From: Deltaproteobacteria bacterium HGW-Deltaproteobacteria-18
GTDB lineage: Bacteria; Desulfobacterota; Desulfovibrionia; Desulfovibrionales; Desulfomicrobiaceae
DNA: 64,000 nt
Reading direction: 5' to 3'
Assembly: GCA_002841885.1 (NCBI GenBank)
Contig: PHBE01000019.1
Location: forward strand, 1 to 64,000
This document shows, one piece after another, positions 15,372-23,406 of the stretch; the stretch's first letter is position 1, and each line of letters opens with the position of its first letter. Made by a program: the position numbers and the translations under genes. The notes beneath the pieces were generated by a model. The model made no database searches, was not told the DNA's origin, and saw only the letters and a list, made by a program, of their open reading frames with translations.

Positions 15372-16808
15372 ATGTTGGACTCCAGGATTGTTACTCGAAT
15401 TTTATTTTTTCTATGCGTCATCGTGTGGGGTGTCGTTGGTTTTGAGATATTGGCTTTTGCATCCTCAAGGTTCGACGTGGTTTTGACACCAGATCAAGCA
15501 TATAATTCTGATGTATCTGTCGGAACTTATATACCTGGTTACAATAATGGCTATTATGTTGTTTACTCTATTGGAACAAAGGTTATTGGAACTTCTGCAA
15601 CATCAAATACTTCAACTAAACTTATTTGGTATTCTTCTGGAGGAACAGGAAATCCTGAAACTTCACAAAGTTTAGTTAGATTTAGAAAATTTACATATAG
15701 AGAAATCACCAGCGGCCCAAATACAGGAAAATTTTACACAGATTATCAAGATCACTTTGTAAATTATGTAACTACGCCTCCAGCCAATCTTCCTCAAGAC
15801 ACAGACGGTGACGGCGTAAAAGATGATATTGATCCATGCCCGGATTCCTATGATGAAAAATTTAAGCTGTGGCGTTTAAAAAATGTTTGCACTGGCTCAT
15901 ACTATGTTTTTCAGATTACTGGTGAATGTGGCGTTACTGAGACATATACAAATCCAATATATAATAGTCAAAAGTCAGCGATAGATGATGCATCGGCGAA
16001 TCCTGATTGCGCTCCCGTAAGCGCTATGGGTTCTGCGTCAATGTCCGCTCAAGATTTTGAGAACTGGTATGCACAGCATCATCCTAATGTAAATGTAGGC
16101 GGTTCATCTCCCGACGACGCTATCCCTGATCTATCAATTCCTGACCCTACAGGTGGTAATTCAACCGTCCATATTCCACCAAAGCCAGTTGATGCCTCAG
16201 ACCCAGATAGTCAAAAAGTAATTGACCAAATTGAGCGCATGAAAGTTGCGGTTGAACAGGCCGTCCAATTATCCGGCCAGAATGTTGTGGGGCAAGTTCA
16301 AGTTACAGGCGACCAAATCGTTGCTGGCCTCAAGGGTGTCACGAACGCGGTCAATGGCCTTTCAATGGGCGGCGTTTCTACGGCTGTGAATTCGGCTGCG
16401 GCCACGGCCCATTCCGATTCCCAGGCCATGCTTCAAAAATTGGAAGAGATTAAAAACAAGCCCGTCTCAAATGCCACGGCAAGCGCAACTCTTGAGCTCC
16501 CATCCGTGTCTGTCTCTGGATCTTTCACCATTCCTGAATCTGGTGTTTTGGAACCAGTGTCCGAGGACCGCGTTATTGCCGCGAAACAACGATTCATGAC
16601 TGCCTGGGATAATCTCAAGAACTCTTTCACCGGCATATTTGATGTGAGTCTTTCCGGTTCCGGATCTCTTCCCGTTTGGACGTGGCCGATGCTCGGCCAG
16701 AACGTTGTGATCGATTTCAACGAGTATTCAACTCAGCTGAATTGGATCGGGCTTGCGCTCTTGTTTATCGCTTCTGTGTACGCAATATTTATCGTTTTTG
16801 GAAATTAG
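15372..16808 (+). CDS. Inovirus adsorption protein (pIII-like)
   Basis: 478 residues. Signal or anchor segment (about residues 8-30), an AT-rich-coded receptor-binding region (to about residue 140), a calcium-binding thrombospondin type 3-like repeat (DTDGDGVKDDIDPCPDSYDE, about 143-162), a Cys-containing domain, low-complexity linkers, and a C-terminal TM segment (NWIGLALLFIASVYAIFIVF). This matches the layout of the pIII tip protein that binds the host receptor and closes the virion. The N-terminal part is visibly more AT-rich than the end of the gene, suggesting a swapped host-range domain. Confidence 0.8.
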   Translation: MLDSRIVTRILFFLCVIVWGVVGFEILAFASSRFDVVLTPDQAYNSDVSVGTYIPGYNNGYYVVYSIGTKVIGTSATSNTSTKLIWYSSGGTGNPETSQSLVRFRKFTYREITSGPNTGKFYTDYQDHFVNYVTTPPANLPQDTDGDGVKDDIDPCPDSYDEKFKLWRLKNVCTGSYYVFQITGECGVTETYTNPIYNSQKSAIDDASANPDCAPVSAMGSASMSAQDFENWYAQHHPNVNVGGSSPDDAIPDLSIPDPTGGNSTVHIPPKPVDASDPDSQKVIDQIERMKVAVEQAVQLSGQNVVGQVQVTGDQIVAGLKGVTNAVNGLSMGGVSTAVNSAAATAHSDSQAMLQKLEEIKNKPVSNATASATLELPSVSVSGSFTIPESGVLEPVSEDRVIAAKQRFMTAWDNLKNSFTGIFDVSLSGSGSLPVWTWPMLGQNVVIDFNEYSTQLNWIGLALLFIASVYAIFIVFGN

Positions 16809-16816
16809 AGGTCATT

Positions 16817-17167
16817 ATGGACTGGGTAGTTAATCTTTTTAATATGATCCTGTCAGGATTTCAGGAAGTCATAAATTTTTTCACTGAAGATATTTTTGCT
16901 TTGATCATTAAGCTTGGTGATTTTCTATACTCATTCCTTGAAATGCTTTTTTATGACTGCCTTTATTACTGCATCATAACGCTGCAATACTTGATCGATA
17001 TTTTTTTGCAGAATGTTGATTTGGCAGATTCTGTTAATACGCAATGGACATATTTATCCGCAGAACATCGAGCGGCTGCTGTGTTCTTTCGATTGCCACA
17101 AATCATGACAATTTTCGTTTCAGCTATGTCTGTTCGTCTTTTGCGTGCGTTAATCCCTTTCTTCTAG
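16817..17167 (+). CDS. Inovirus pVI-like membrane protein
   Basis: 116 residues from the ATG at 16817, beginning MDWVVNLFNMILSGFQEVIN. Three hydrophobic segments (about residues 25-50, 52-70 and 88-114) with few charges. Located between the adsorption protein and Zot, exactly where pVI lies in Ff and CTX-type phages, where it anchors pIII. Family motif not distinctive. Confidence 0.75.
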   Translation: MDWVVNLFNMILSGFQEVINFFTEDIFALIIKLGDFLYSFLEMLFYDCLYYCIITLQYLIDIFLQNVDLADSVNTQWTYLSAEHRAAAVFFRLPQIMTIFVSAMSVRLLRALIPFF

Positions 17168-17174
17168 GTGCATT

Positions 17175-18317
17175 ATGTCCGTAAAAATACATCACGGCCC
17201 CCCAGGATCTTATAAAACTTCCGGCGCAGTCATGGACGATTTCGTTGAAGCCGTCTTCTCTGGTCGCGTCGTGATCACCAATGTCCGGGGCCTGAACGAT
17301 GAATCCAGAGTCAGGGAAGTGCTTTCCAAGGAATTTCCTCGGCGCAAAATTCCGGATTCCTTTGAACTGGTCTGGATCGACACGGAGACAGAAGAGGGCA
17401 TTTACGCGATTCAGTCTTTTTGGTCCTGGGCGGATTGCGGCGCGTTCATCCTCATAGACGAAGCCCAAGCCTTTTGGCCTTCGGAAATGCGGCCAGGTGA
17501 TTGGGCTCCTTTTGCGCTTCGTGGCGGTGTTGATGCTGCACGCATCCAGGGCCGCCCGCGCGACTATCCCGACGCCTGGACCCGTCATCGTCATTTCAAT
17601 TGGGATATTGTTCTCACAACTCCGGATATCAAGCTGTTCCACGCCAAAATCCGTTCTGTCTCCGAAGCCGCCTATATCCACAAGAATCAAGCGCTGATTG
17701 GCATTCGTGGCCGCTACCTTGAGGGCATGCACCTGGCTTCCAATAACGGTTTTTCCTCGGACCTCTTTTCCGTCCGTCATCGCAAAATTCCATCATGGGT
17801 TTTCAAGCTCTATCAATCCACATCCACGGGGGTGGTCAGTGACACCAAAGCCGGTCAACCAATGTGGAAAGATCCGAAAATCATGGGTCTTACCATCTTT
17901 GTCCTTGTTATTGTGGCGTTTCTTGTCAGTCGCGGAAACCCTCTCAAGGTTTTTCGTCCCAAAGGCCCGAACGCTGATTCGGTTGATGCGCAAAACGCTT
18001 CGGCTGCGCTGGATCCGGCGTCCGCTGCTGTTCCTGGGCGTCCTGTTTCTGATCCGTTCAATGATCTGAGAGGCAAAACGATCTGGCTCCTTGGTTCCCA
18101 GTCCTACAAAACCGAGACTTGGACCATGGAAACCCTTCTTTTCGAGCTTCAAGGCCCTGACGAAACCACCGGGGCAATCATCACTTCCGATGCTCTGATC
18201 CATCTTGGCTATTCGATTACTCGGATCACGCGCAACCTGGTTTCCGTCGAGCGTGACGGCCAGGAATACTTTATCCGATCACGCGGGGTGCAAAGTGAGA
18301 AGAAAGATATTCTGTAG
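17175..18317 (+). CDS. Zot-domain assembly ATPase (pI)
   Basis: 380 residues. The Zot family P-loop ATPase drives extrusion of filamentous phage through the inner membrane. Walker A is GPPGSYKTSG (about residues 8-17); Walker B is AFILIDEAQAFWP (about 90-102). An arginine-bearing motif TRHRHFNWDIVLTTPD (about 136-151) follows, and a single TM segment (about 235-255, LTIFVLVIVAFLVS) leads to a periplasmic C-terminus that should contact the secretin. Overlaps the secretin gene by 23 nt. Confidence 0.93.
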   Translation: MSVKIHHGPPGSYKTSGAVMDDFVEAVFSGRVVITNVRGLNDESRVREVLSKEFPRRKIPDSFELVWIDTETEEGIYAIQSFWSWADCGAFILIDEAQAFWPSEMRPGDWAPFALRGGVDAARIQGRPRDYPDAWTRHRHFNWDIVLTTPDIKLFHAKIRSVSEAAYIHKNQALIGIRGRYLEGMHLASNNGFSSDLFSVRHRKIPSWVFKLYQSTSTGVVSDTKAGQPMWKDPKIMGLTIFVLVIVAFLVSRGNPLKVFRPKGPNADSVDAQNASAALDPASAAVPGRPVSDPFNDLRGKTIWLLGSQSYKTETWTMETLLFELQGPDETTGAIITSDALIHLGYSITRITRNLVSVERDGQEYFIRSRGVQSEKKDIL

Positions 18318-19842
18318 CCTTGTTCTCTTTGCCTGGGCCTCGTTTGCCTACGCCGGGAAGATCAATTTTTCGTTTTATGACGCTCCGATCCGAGACATTG
18401 CCGTCACCGTTTCAGAACTGACCAATACGGCAATCAGTGGATCCTTTGGTGATAAGCGCATGACCTTGGTGGCCGATGACATGGAAATCTCGGAGGTCTT
18501 GCCGATTTTCAGTTCAACGCTTTCCAGCATCGGCTTGACTCTGGTCAAAACCGATTGGGGCTATGTGGTCCGGACCGTCGAGCAAGGCGTGGATCCTGGT
18601 TCCGGCTGGTCCGTTCACACGCTGACGTTCTCCAAAGCCGAGGATCTGAAAAACGCGCTGACTGCCGCGCTCGGAACATCCGGCGCGGTGTCGGCAGTGG
18701 GAGACAATCAAATCCTGATCACCGGCCCGTCTGATCAGGTCCGCAAGTATTCATCCATGGTCCGGGCTCTTGATGTTGAACGCGCTCCGGACGTGGAACG
18801 CTTCCCCTTGAAGCATTTTCGCGTTTCCACGGCAATCGAACGGCTCAAATCTGAAAACAGCCAGGCCAAACTGATCCCGGATTATTGGGGCCACGCTGTC
18901 ATTGTCCAAGGCTCCATTCAAGACCGAATGCTCATCCAGGCGACTCTTGCCGCTATGGATCAACCATCGCCGGGGATCGATAGCCGGGTCATCCCGATTC
19001 ATACGCAGGATCCGGAGCAGATCCTTTCCATCATCACCGGCCTTTATGACGGCGTGTCCTCGTATATCGCCGGAAAATCCCTGCTTCTCTCCGGACCATC
19101 AGACCAGCTTGCAGCTGCCGAACGCATGATTGCCGAACTTGACGGATCTTCGGTCCAGGTCCGCGTGGAATGCGTGATTGCTTCGCTGACGGATCAGGAG
19201 TTCGAGGAACTTGGCATCCGGCTTTCCTCCGTCACGGGCAACGTCTCTGCCAATCTGAATTCCGCCGGCATCGCATCGCTAATTACTCCCGGCCCCGGCC
19301 TTCTGGTTGATATCGTCTCCGGTACGTTTTCCGGCTCTCTGGTTGCTGTCGAAACCAAGTCAAAAGGCGAAGTTCTTTCCTCGCCGGTGGTGTCTGCTCT
19401 TTCCGGACACCCGGCCCGTATCGTTGTCGGCCAGAACGTGCCTTTCATCGACAAGCAGACCAAGACCCAGTCCGGAGAATCCGAGTTCTCGGTTACGCGC
19501 CAAGACGTTGGCGTTTCCCTCTCCATAACGCCCAAGGTCGAGGGCGATTTCATATACCTGACGGTTGCTCAGGAAGTTTCCAACATCGACCCTTCCAAGA
19601 CCAACGCCGTGGATCTGGTGACGGAAAAGAAGCAGATCGAAAGCACGGTAAAACTGGCTGATGGCGAGTCGATCTTTCTTGGCGGGGTGAAGTCCTCGGA
19701 GAAGGGTAGCACGCGCGAGTATGTGCCTATTCTCGGCTGGATTCCGCTTGTTGGTGAGATCTTCACCTATCGCAAGAAAACGGAGACCAGTCGGAATTTG
19801 GTCATATCCTTGCGGCCAACGATAATCCGTCAGTCTATTTGA
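18295..19842 (+). CDS. Phage secretin (pIV-like, PulD/GspD family)
   Basis: 515 residues from a GTG at 18295, which gives a proper signal peptide (VRRKIFCSLVLFAWASFAYA|GK). N0/N1-type domains with NFSFYDAPIRDIAVTVSEL and two further N-repeats precede the secretin core: LSSPVVSALSGHPARIVVGQNVPF, SVTRQDVGVSLSITPKV and VPILGWIPLVGEIF. It forms the outer-membrane exit channel for the virion. Many inoviruses borrow a host secretin, so carrying its own suggests export autonomy. Confidence 0.92.
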   Translation: MRRKIFCSLVLFAWASFAYAGKINFSFYDAPIRDIAVTVSELTNTAISGSFGDKRMTLVADDMEISEVLPIFSSTLSSIGLTLVKTDWGYVVRTVEQGVDPGSGWSVHTLTFSKAEDLKNALTAALGTSGAVSAVGDNQILITGPSDQVRKYSSMVRALDVERAPDVERFPLKHFRVSTAIERLKSENSQAKLIPDYWGHAVIVQGSIQDRMLIQATLAAMDQPSPGIDSRVIPIHTQDPEQILSIITGLYDGVSSYIAGKSLLLSGPSDQLAAAERMIAELDGSSVQVRVECVIASLTDQEFEELGIRLSSVTGNVSANLNSAGIASLITPGPGLLVDIVSGTFSGSLVAVETKSKGEVLSSPVVSALSGHPARIVVGQNVPFIDKQTKTQSGESEFSVTRQDVGVSLSITPKVEGDFIYLTVAQEVSNIDPSKTNAVDLVTEKKQIESTVKLADGESIFLGGVKSSEKGSTREYVPILGWIPLVGEIFTYRKKTETSRNLVISLRPTIIRQSI

Positions 19843-19870
19843 TCTTTGACTTGAGGTTTTCTGATTCTGA

Positions 19871-19922
19871 GTTTTCACCCCCTCCCCCTTCACACCCCTT
19901 TGAGGGGCGGGGGGGTGAAAAC
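19871..19922. terminator. Long hairpin after secretin gene
   Basis: Perfect 12-bp arms GTTTTCACCCCC and GGGGGTGAAAAC with an inner CCCC/GGGG stem. Position 3' of the last structural gene fits a terminator; in the phage it may also be a packaging signal. Confidence 0.6.
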
Positions 19923-19969
19923 GCCTTTTAACATCGGTGTCGCGCCGAGCTTGGAACGGCAAAGCCAGT

Positions 19970-20101
19970 GCCACAGGGGTTTATTGTGGCGCGGGTTTGC
20001 AAGTGGAAAGTGAGCCACGGATCGAGGCTGCCGGGCGTGTTTGCGTTAGGGATGTGAACCCGAATGGGCTGAGACGATGAGGGGTTTATTCATTGGCTCA
20101 G
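19970..20101. other. Candidate inovirus replication origin
   Basis: Two hairpins each place AGGGGTTTATT in the loop: GCCACA/TGTGGC (19970-19990) and TGAG..ATGA/TCAT..CTCA (20071-20101). They lie in the 340-bp gene-free gap between secretin and the replication genes, where filamentous phages keep plus-strand origin and packaging signals. The repeated loop could be the Rep nick or binding site. Inference from structure and place. Confidence 0.5.
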
Positions 20102-20184
20102 TCTGGCCCGCGAGTCTTCGAGTGGTCGCCAGATTCCAGCCCGGCCCAGAGGGAAACGCCCAATATATTTGAGGAGAGGACCAT

Positions 20185-20457
20185 ATGGACCAGCTATATT
20201 TACAGATTTTGCATATCGTAATGCTTATCGGGCTCCTTTTCATGCTCATCGAGTACCGGAAAATCCGCACTTACGTCCGCCAATGTCAGCCAATTATTCA
20301 AGACCTTTATCAGGAATATCTGAAAAGCGACCCGTATTTTGTGGATCCCTTATCAGACGAATCAAGGACAGTCCCGAGCGCAAACCGGAGGAGCCGGACG
20401 GAGCCCCCGGAGGGAGGCGACGACGGAGCCGCGCGAGGGGATCACCCCCAAGTCTAA
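20185..20457 (+). CDS. Small membrane protein of inovirus
   Basis: 90 residues with one N-terminal TM (about residues 5-23, YLQILHIVMLIGLLFMLIEY) and a charged, Arg/Pro/Gly-rich tail. GAGGAG lies upstream. First gene after the presumed origin. Not recognised; the tail is encoded by purine-rich DNA that may also fold. Confidence 0.6.
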   Translation: MDQLYLQILHIVMLIGLLFMLIEYRKIRTYVRQCQPIIQDLYQEYLKSDPYFVDPLSDESRTVPSANRRSRTEPPEGGDDGAARGDHPQV

Positions 20458-20466
20458 CAGGGGGTG
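20443..20466. other. CACCCCC/GGGGGTG hairpin
   Basis: Perfect 7-bp arms, 10-nt loop, overlapping the stop of the small membrane protein; it may terminate or attenuate transcription before the zinc-ribbon gene. Confidence 0.4.
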
Positions 20467-20541
20467 AACAAATTACATGTCATAAGTTTCTATATATTTA
20501 ATTGTCCTTAATTATTAAGTTTTCTTATTTTTGAGGTTGCC

Positions 20542-20793
20542 ATGTCAGATTTAGTTCATGCCGTTGAAATTGAGTGTCCCAGTGAGATGTGGACCGAGTG
20601 TCCAAAGTGTCAGGAACAAGTGAATGTCATTGATGCACTAGGAGGCCCCGAAAAGGCGTTTCCCGAATTACTGCGCGGTTTCCCGTCACCGACTCCGCAC
20701 ACTTGCAAGATAGTCGCAAACTTCGAATTTTCCTGCTCATCTTGTGGCTATCCCATGCGCGGCGTCTCCTTCAATCTCGAACAAGGCTGGTGA
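20542..20793 (+). CDS. Zinc-ribbon protein upstream of Rep
   Basis: 83 residues with two CxxC pairs: CPKC (about residues 21-24) and CSSC (about 66-69), plus an earlier C-P. Likely one zinc ribbon. It ends 3 nt before the Rep gene, so it is probably co-expressed and involved in replication control. Family not recognised. Confidence 0.6.
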   Translation: MSDLVHAVEIECPSEMWTECPKCQEQVNVIDALGGPEKAFPELLRGFPSPTPHTCKIVANFEFSCSSCGYPMRGVSFNLEQGW

Positions 20794-20796
20794 ACC

Positions 20797-21897
20797 ATGC
20801 TCGTGTGCAACTCCATCGACACGATCTGCCTAACGATCAACCTTGACCGCCAAACGCAGATGTACCTTTTGAACTGGCAATTCCGGCACAACCTGATTCC
20901 CAAAGGCATTTACCCGACCGACGCCGGAATCCCTCGTTATAAGTGGGGCCTGGAGCATGACGGGATCCGGATCTATTATTCCGATTCGGAAGTCCTGAAG
21001 CCGAACTGTTTTATCCGCTTTTCCTCGGAGTACATCCAGCGCGTAGGCTATCAAAAAGCGTATGCGCGTTGCTGCGGCCTCCTGAAATCCTTCGGTGTCC
21101 ATCGGCCTGGGCGTGGCCTCAAACTCTCCCAGATCGACCTTGCCTTTGACTTCCAATCCGATCTTTCCCGGTATCTCGACAATCCGGCCTACCATGTGAA
21201 GACGCGGCTCCAGAACACGGTTTCCCGCAATGAAGCTGAAGGGCTTGTGTGGCGTCTGTGGGGCGTGGGTGGCTCCCGTGGCTATAAAGTCCGCGTCTAT
21301 GACAAGCGGCAAGAGGCAAGCGCCGTGGTGGGCAAAGAGTACTGGCACGAGGTGTGGACCAATCAGGGCTTTACGCTGGAAGAACCGATTTGGCGGATCG
21401 AATACGAAATGCACCGTGACTTCCTCAAGGAATGGAAGATCGAGCGGCTAAGTCAGTTCCTGAACGCGCAACAGTCGATCCAGAAGCGTCTTTTTGACCT
21501 CTGGTCGATCAAGATCCGCGATGACTCCAATGTTTCGCGGTGCTCCAATGTCCCGGAATATGAATACCTGATCGAGCATTTCAGCCAGGATTTCATTGAA
21601 CATGAAGTGGACCGCCGCCCGGAGGCTTACGAGCGAGCAGCGGACCAGCAGCTGATCCGCGCAGTCAACGCGCTGGTGGCATCGGTGACGAACAAGGCCG
21701 CCGCATTTTTCGCCAGGGGCCACAAAGTCCTCAACGCTGAGACCTTGGTTTCTCAACGTGTCGCGGGGTTCAATCGTCTGATCAAGGAAACCAGCCTTGG
21801 CAGCCCGGAGCAATTCCTTTTGGCGGCCACGGCTCTTTTGCAAAAGAAGGGCTACTATTACACGCCAGCCCACCAAATGTTGGAGGTTGCAGCATGA
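20797..21897 (+). CDS. Rolling-circle replication initiator (Rep_trans/pII-like)
   Basis: 366 residues. Pattern of phage and plasmid replication initiators: N-terminal strand SIDTICLTINL, IRFSSEYIQRVGY, the acidic metal site LSQIDLAFDF (about residues 108-117), a catalytic-type strand with Tyr in YKVRVYDKR (about 163-171), and PIWRIEYEMHRDFLKEW. It would nick the plus-strand origin and remain covalently bound through Tyr. Gene order (Rep between small early genes and Xis/Int) is usual for integrase-bearing inoviruses. Its TGA overlaps the next ATG. Confidence 0.87.
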   Translation: MLVCNSIDTICLTINLDRQTQMYLLNWQFRHNLIPKGIYPTDAGIPRYKWGLEHDGIRIYYSDSEVLKPNCFIRFSSEYIQRVGYQKAYARCCGLLKSFGVHRPGRGLKLSQIDLAFDFQSDLSRYLDNPAYHVKTRLQNTVSRNEAEGLVWRLWGVGGSRGYKVRVYDKRQEASAVVGKEYWHEVWTNQGFTLEEPIWRIEYEMHRDFLKEWKIERLSQFLNAQQSIQKRLFDLWSIKIRDDSNVSRCSNVPEYEYLIEHFSQDFIEHEVDRRPEAYERAADQQLIRAVNALVASVTNKAAAFFARGHKVLNAETLVSQRVAGFNRLIKETSLGSPEQFLLAATALLQKKGYYYTPAHQMLEVAA

Positions 21898-22115
21898 TAC
21901 ACGTCATCGAACGAAACGAGCAATTCGGGATCCAGATCCTTCGGACCGGCAACGTTCAAGAGGCGTCCACGTTCATCATCGAGGGCGGATTCCCGGAAGC
22001 CAACGACGCGGCCCAGGACATGGAAGCGGCATATTATGAGGATCTGACCGCGGACGTTTACGTGGTCATTGATACACGCGGAGAAGGGTATGATTACGAA
22101 GTCATGTCTGTCTGA
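21894..22115 (+). CDS. Small acidic inovirus protein
   Basis: 73 residues, acidic, coupled by ATGA to Rep (MIHVIERNEQFGIQILRTGN). No motif recognised. The 3' end overlaps the next gene's start by 26 nt. Confidence 0.55.
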   Translation: MIHVIERNEQFGIQILRTGNVQEASTFIIEGGFPEANDAAQDMEAAYYEDLTADVYVVIDTRGEGYDYEVMSV

Positions 22116-22464
22116 TCTTGGCGCCCGATTGGACCGCAAACAGGTCCAGGCCATGCTTGGCATTTCAGAGGATACGCTGTTAGCTGATCCCGTCCGGTTC
22201 GGCGGTGTCTGGCTTGGTCCCCGAAAGCTGGTGTTCTTTGAAAAACTCATATCCGAAGCGATAAGGGAACTATATGCCAACCAAAAAGATCAGAAAAAAC
22301 GGGACAATGTGGATAGGGCGGGTGAAACTCCCGAATGGGAAGCGAGTGGAGAAGGCGTTTCCGACGAAGCCGGAGGCGATGAAATGGGAGTCCATCCAGC
22401 GGTCCGCGCTTTCGCACGTGAAAACGGGCCTCACCTGTGGCCACTGGCTGAACCGAAGAATTGA
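22090..22464 (+). CDS. Excisionase-like protein overlapping integrase
   Basis: 124 residues from the ATG at 22090, preceded by GGAGAAGG. The first 60 residues look like a MerR/Xis winged helix (LDRKQVQAMLGISEDTLLAD, FGGVWLGPRKLVFFEKLI). The last 63 codons lie inside the integrase gene in another frame, so the C-terminus is constrained by it and may be dispensable. Position before the integrase supports a directionality-factor role (inference). Confidence 0.6.
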   Translation: MITKSCLSDLGARLDRKQVQAMLGISEDTLLADPVRFGGVWLGPRKLVFFEKLISEAIRELYANQKDQKKRDNVDRAGETPEWEASGEGVSDEAGGDEMGVHPAVRAFARENGPHLWPLAEPKN

Positions 22465-23305
22465 GGAATATCAAGCGCGTGGTCTTGTCTCACTCGATGA
22501 GAAGAAAAGGTGCTTTTCTCGTTTCTTCGTCGATGTTGATGAGCATTTACCGGCGGCCATGATGACGCCTGGTCATGCTCTTCGTCATCTTTCCAAGCTG
22601 GCCGTGGAGATATCCGGCGATCGTGCGAACAGGTCCAAGCGTCACTTGATTGAAGCCTGGTCCTGGGGCGTTCGATTCCTCGGGCTGCCGCCTTTGAATC
22701 CATTCGCTCATGTCCCTGATTATCCTACGTGCTCCAAGGAACTCATTGTGCCCAAGGAAGATGATTTCTGGTCAGTCGTTGACCAGGCGCAGGACCAGCA
22801 GGAAAAAACGGCAGTCCTCTTCTTGTATTATACGGCTTGCCGTCGTGGTGAATTGTTGCGGCTCAAGTGGTCGGACATAGATTTTGATCGTGAAGCCGTT
22901 CGGCTCTCATGCAGGAAAGGGCGTAATGCTTCTTGGTTTTCTTCCTGGGTCCGGATTCCAGATGAACTTATCCAAGAGTTGAAGCGCTGGAAGCTGCAAG
23001 CAGGTCTAGGTTTACAGGTTTTTCGTATTCCTTATGCATTCCACTTTATTCAAGTCCTTTGCCGACGTGCGGGAGTTCCGCAGTTCGGCTTTCATTCCAT
23101 CCGGCATCTTGTGGCCGTGCAGCTGTACCGCGCAGGGCACACGGTAGCCGAGATTCAAACCCTCCTTCGCCATCGATCCCCCCAGACAACGGAGATCTAT
23201 CTTCGTTCATTGGGTGTATTTCAGACTTCAGAGGCCGTTGTGGAGTCGCTAGGGGTGGCGCGTCGGGTGGCGCGAGAAAAAAGAAAGGTTCCGGGTAGTC
23301 TATAA
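22274..23305 (+). CDS. int: Tyrosine recombinase/integrase targeting tRNA-Arg
   Basis: 343 residues. N-terminal strand region (IRKNGTMWIGRVKLPNGKRV), a core-binding helical domain, and a catalytic domain with Arg I in TACRRGELLRLKWSD (about residue 190), HxxR in FHSIRHLV (about 273-276), and LLRHRSPQTTEIYLRSL, giving the second His and the nucleophile Tyr. It ends 23 bp from the tRNA-Arg gene that is its target. Its last codons include two GGTGGCG heptamers, so an att arm overlaps the coding sequence. It is the only intact integrase of the array. Confidence 0.95.
   Translation: MPTKKIRKNGTMWIGRVKLPNGKRVEKAFPTKPEAMKWESIQRSALSHVKTGLTCGHWLNRRIEEYQARGLVSLDEKKRCFSRFFVDVDEHLPAAMMTPGHALRHLSKLAVEISGDRANRSKRHLIEAWSWGVRFLGLPPLNPFAHVPDYPTCSKELIVPKEDDFWSVVDQAQDQQEKTAVLFLYYTACRRGELLRLKWSDIDFDREAVRLSCRKGRNASWFSSWVRIPDELIQELKRWKLQAGLGLQVFRIPYAFHFIQVLCRRAGVPQFGFHSIRHLVAVQLYRAGHTVAEIQTLLRHRSPQTTEIYLRSLGVFQTSEAVVESLGVARRVAREKRKVPGSL
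23256..23274. other. Right att arm: paired GGTGGCG
   Basis: GGTGGCG at 23256 and 23268, 12 bp apart, inside the integrase 3' end. Same motif and spacing as the arms at 4571, 6133 and 7956 on the other side of the core. Confidence 0.6.
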
Positions 23306-23320
23306 CTACGCGAAACCTTT
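23286..23320. terminator. Hairpin shared by integrase and tRNA-Arg
   Basis: AGGTTCCGGGTAGTC-TATAA-CTACGCGAAACCT with a T-run to the right and an A/T-rich run to the left; it would end both integrase mRNA and the leftward tRNA transcript. Confidence 0.75.
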
Positions 23321-23328
23321 TTCAGATC

Positions 23329-23406
23329 TGGTGCCCCCACCATGACTCGAACATGGGCTAACCGGGATTAGGAATCCCGTGCTCTATCCACCTGAGCTAT
23401 GGGGGC
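23329..23406 (-). tRNA. tRNA-Arg (CCU anticodon)
   Basis: Minus strand: acceptor GCCCCCA/TGGGGGC with encoded CCA; D arm GCTCAGGTGGATAGAGC; anticodon stem CGGGA/TCCCG with loop TTCCTAA, so the anticodon is CCT (decodes AGG); T arm CCATG-TTCGAGT-CATGG. Complete cloverleaf. The 3' 45 nt recur at 4453, 6016 and 7837 and, degenerate, at 3579, marking it as the attB site of the array. Confidence 0.97.

Larger units (their letters stand above)
10215..23328 (+). mobile_element. Integrated filamentous phage (inovirus) with defence cargo
   Basis: Complete inovirus module order: small replication-type proteins, ssDNA-binding candidate, minor coat candidate, major coat, terminator, adsorption protein, pVI-like, Zot ATPase, secretin, intergenic hairpins, Rep, Xis-like, integrase, then the tRNA. 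The left end is uncertain: either the dead integrase (about 10210), making the Septu-like pair phage cargo, or close to the repressor. Confidence 0.85.
3579..23406. mobile_element. Tandem array of elements integrated at tRNA-Arg(CCU)
   Basis: Five copies of the tRNA-Arg 3' segment (3579, 4453, 6016, 7837, 23329) divide the region into four intervals of about 0.9, 1.6, 1.8 and 15.5 kb. Only the rightmost copy belongs to an intact tRNA gene, and the only intact tyrosine integrase lies beside it. Successive insertion into the same tRNA would give this order, oldest at left and newest at right. The three short intervals carry one or two cargo genes and no integrase. Boundaries are read from the repeats; the mechanism is inferred. 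Confidence 0.8.
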
